Assembly (NCBI GenBank): GCA_005778045.1
Contig: SXKQ01000160.1
Span: 1-6,168 of the forward strand
Length of the DNA: 6,168 nt
Direction of reading: 5' to 3'
Source of the DNA: Planctomycetia bacterium
GTDB lineage: Bacteria; Planctomycetota; UBA1135; GCA-002686595
A program made the position numbers and the translations under genes. Shown one piece after another: positions 5,545 through 6,168 of this stretch. A model generated the notes under the pieces. It saw nothing but the letters and a program-made list of their open reading frames with translations. It did no database searches and was not told where the DNA came from. Each line of letters starts with the position of its first letter. Position 1 is the stretch's first letter.

Positions 5545-6168
5545 ACCCTGCGGCGATCCGTCCAGGCTCACGCGAATCCCGAGCACGTCGTAGCCGCCCG
5601 TGGCGCCGTCCGTGGTGAAGCCTCCACCCACGATCGCGCCCTGCGACGAGAGCGCCGCCTCGAGGATGCGCGCATCGCTCGTGCCCGGCGTGGCGTAGGT
5701 GCGGACCCAGTTGCGCGTGCCGGTCTCGTCGAACTGCAGCACGCTCAGCTCATAGCGCGTCGGCGTGCCCACGAGCGTCGTGTTGCCCGCGACGTACATC
5801 TGCCCCGCGCTCCCCGGCAGCAGCTTCCACGGCGGATCGTCGAGGTTCGACGCGCCGTTCCACGCGTTCGTGGAGAGCAGGTTGCCCGAAAGATCGTAGC
5901 GCCGCACCACCGTGTCGATGCCCGTGCCGGTGTTCGTCGCCGGTCCGGCGACCCAGATCACGTTGCGGCGATCGAAGGCCACCCCGCGCGCGCGTTCACC
6001 CGAGCCGCTCGATCCGCCGAATGTGCGCGTCCACTGCAACGTCGGTCCCTGCAGGTCGTACACGGCGAGCAGCCAGTCCTCGCCACCGGTGCTGCCGTTG
6101 CGCCAGCCGGCGACCGCGATGCGCTGGCCGTCGAGCGCGCACAGCACGGCTCCGCCGTCCGCGAGCCC
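5113..6168 (-). CDS. Secreted beta-propeller-like protein with a Planctomycetota-type C-terminal domain (5' partial)
   Basis: The frame is open to the right edge, so the N-terminus is missing; 351 residues are visible. The first ~208 residues consist of about four repeats of ~50 aa with the pattern 'gly-rich loop, VAG, aspartate, ydxxG, W/Y, tyr-gly'. Examples are IAVAGW...DWLLAVYDLQG and IWVAGP...DTVVRRYDLSG, as in SBBP-type beta-propeller repeats. The last ~144 residues form a separate module with five cysteines (YC, GC, YYC, DDC, WC), NQKSGLYFY, PFQGGYYC, PVRRAVLL, DDCSG, WSRDP and GLYFRVLP at the very end. From memory this module recurs at the C-terminus of many secreted proteins of marine Planctomycetota and has no assigned function. 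It may serve surface attachment or export sorting. No catalytic motif is seen. An internal GTG at 6145-6147 is not a believable start, because the repeat pattern continues upstream of it. The oxidoreductase gene lies 95 nt downstream. Confidence 0.75.
   Translation of the reverse strand, partial: GLADGGAVLCALDGQRIAVAGWRNGSTGGEDWLLAVYDLQGPTLQWTRTFGGSSGSGERARGVAFDRRNVIWVAGPATNTGTGIDTVVRRYDLSGNLLSTNAWNGASNLDDPPWKLLPGSAGQMYVAGNTTLVGTPTRYELSVLQFDETGTRNWVRTYATPGTSDARILEAALSSQGAIVGGGFTTDGATGGYDVLGIRVSLDGSPQGYCTAKVNTLGCSATLSFVGQSSATASSGFTTHARNLRNQKSGLYFYSLVAAALTPFQGGYYCAQPPVRRAVLLNTGGSLVTFDDCSGTLSMDWNVFARGALGGDPAPELLVPGTSVWCQGWSRDPGSSAQTNLTGGLYFRVLP
5545..6168 (-). repeat. About four ~50-aa propeller-type protein repeats
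   Basis: Repeat units are approximately 6168-6016 (cut by the edge), 6015-5848, 5847-5683 and 5682-5545. Each has a hydrophobic strand ending VAG or GGG, a glycine/threonine-rich loop, a strand of the type YELSVLQFD or DTVVRRYD, a turn xxG, and in most units a Trp or Tyr before a Gly-rich end. The repeats are diverged at the DNA level, so they are old structural repeats rather than recent duplications. Confidence 0.55.

Overview
The window is GC-rich, densely coded DNA with long shadow reading frames on both strands and essentially no intergenic space. No rRNA, tRNA, CRISPR array, insertion sequence or phage gene was seen. The best clue to the host is the last gene. Its C-terminal module (YC...GC...GLYFY...PVRR...DDCSG...WSRDP) resembles, from memory, a domain common in large secreted proteins of marine and uncultured Planctomycetota. 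A Tat-exported Gfo/Idh/MocA oxidoreductase, a family greatly expanded in that phylum, fits the same picture. The assignment is an inference and was not tested by search.

Left part, plus strand (1-3668): four co-directional genes form a probable operon. They are the 3' end of an alpha/beta-hydrolase-like gene (to 218), a small stand-alone Ser/Thr-kinase-like protein (268-1149), an aryl/acyl-CoA ligase of the benzoate-CoA ligase type (1153-2742) and a ChaN-like lipoprotein (2754-3668). The gaps are 49, 3 and 11 nt. The ligase ribosome binding site lies inside the last codons of the kinase gene, so these two are probably translationally coupled. The kinase is unusual: its catalytic loop is intact, but the glycine loop, the beta-3 lysine and the alpha-C glutamate are not recognisable, so it may be a pseudokinase or an atypical kinase.

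Right part, minus strand (3671-6168): an oxidoreductase with a twin-arginine signal and a lipobox-like cysteine (3671-5017) lies downstream of the 3' part of a large, probably secreted beta-propeller-like protein (5113 to beyond 6168). The two blocks converge with only 2 nt between stop codons, and both stops lie within one 8-bp palindrome.

How the genes work together: the ligase would activate an aromatic or related carboxylic acid to its CoA thioester. The upstream hydrolase could release such an acid, and the kinase-like protein could regulate the ligase. These links rest only on gene order. The ChaN-like lipoprotein and the exported oxidoreductase act outside the cytoplasm and have no obvious biochemical link to the ligase. 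The strongest novelty candidate is the degenerate kinase coupled to the CoA ligase.
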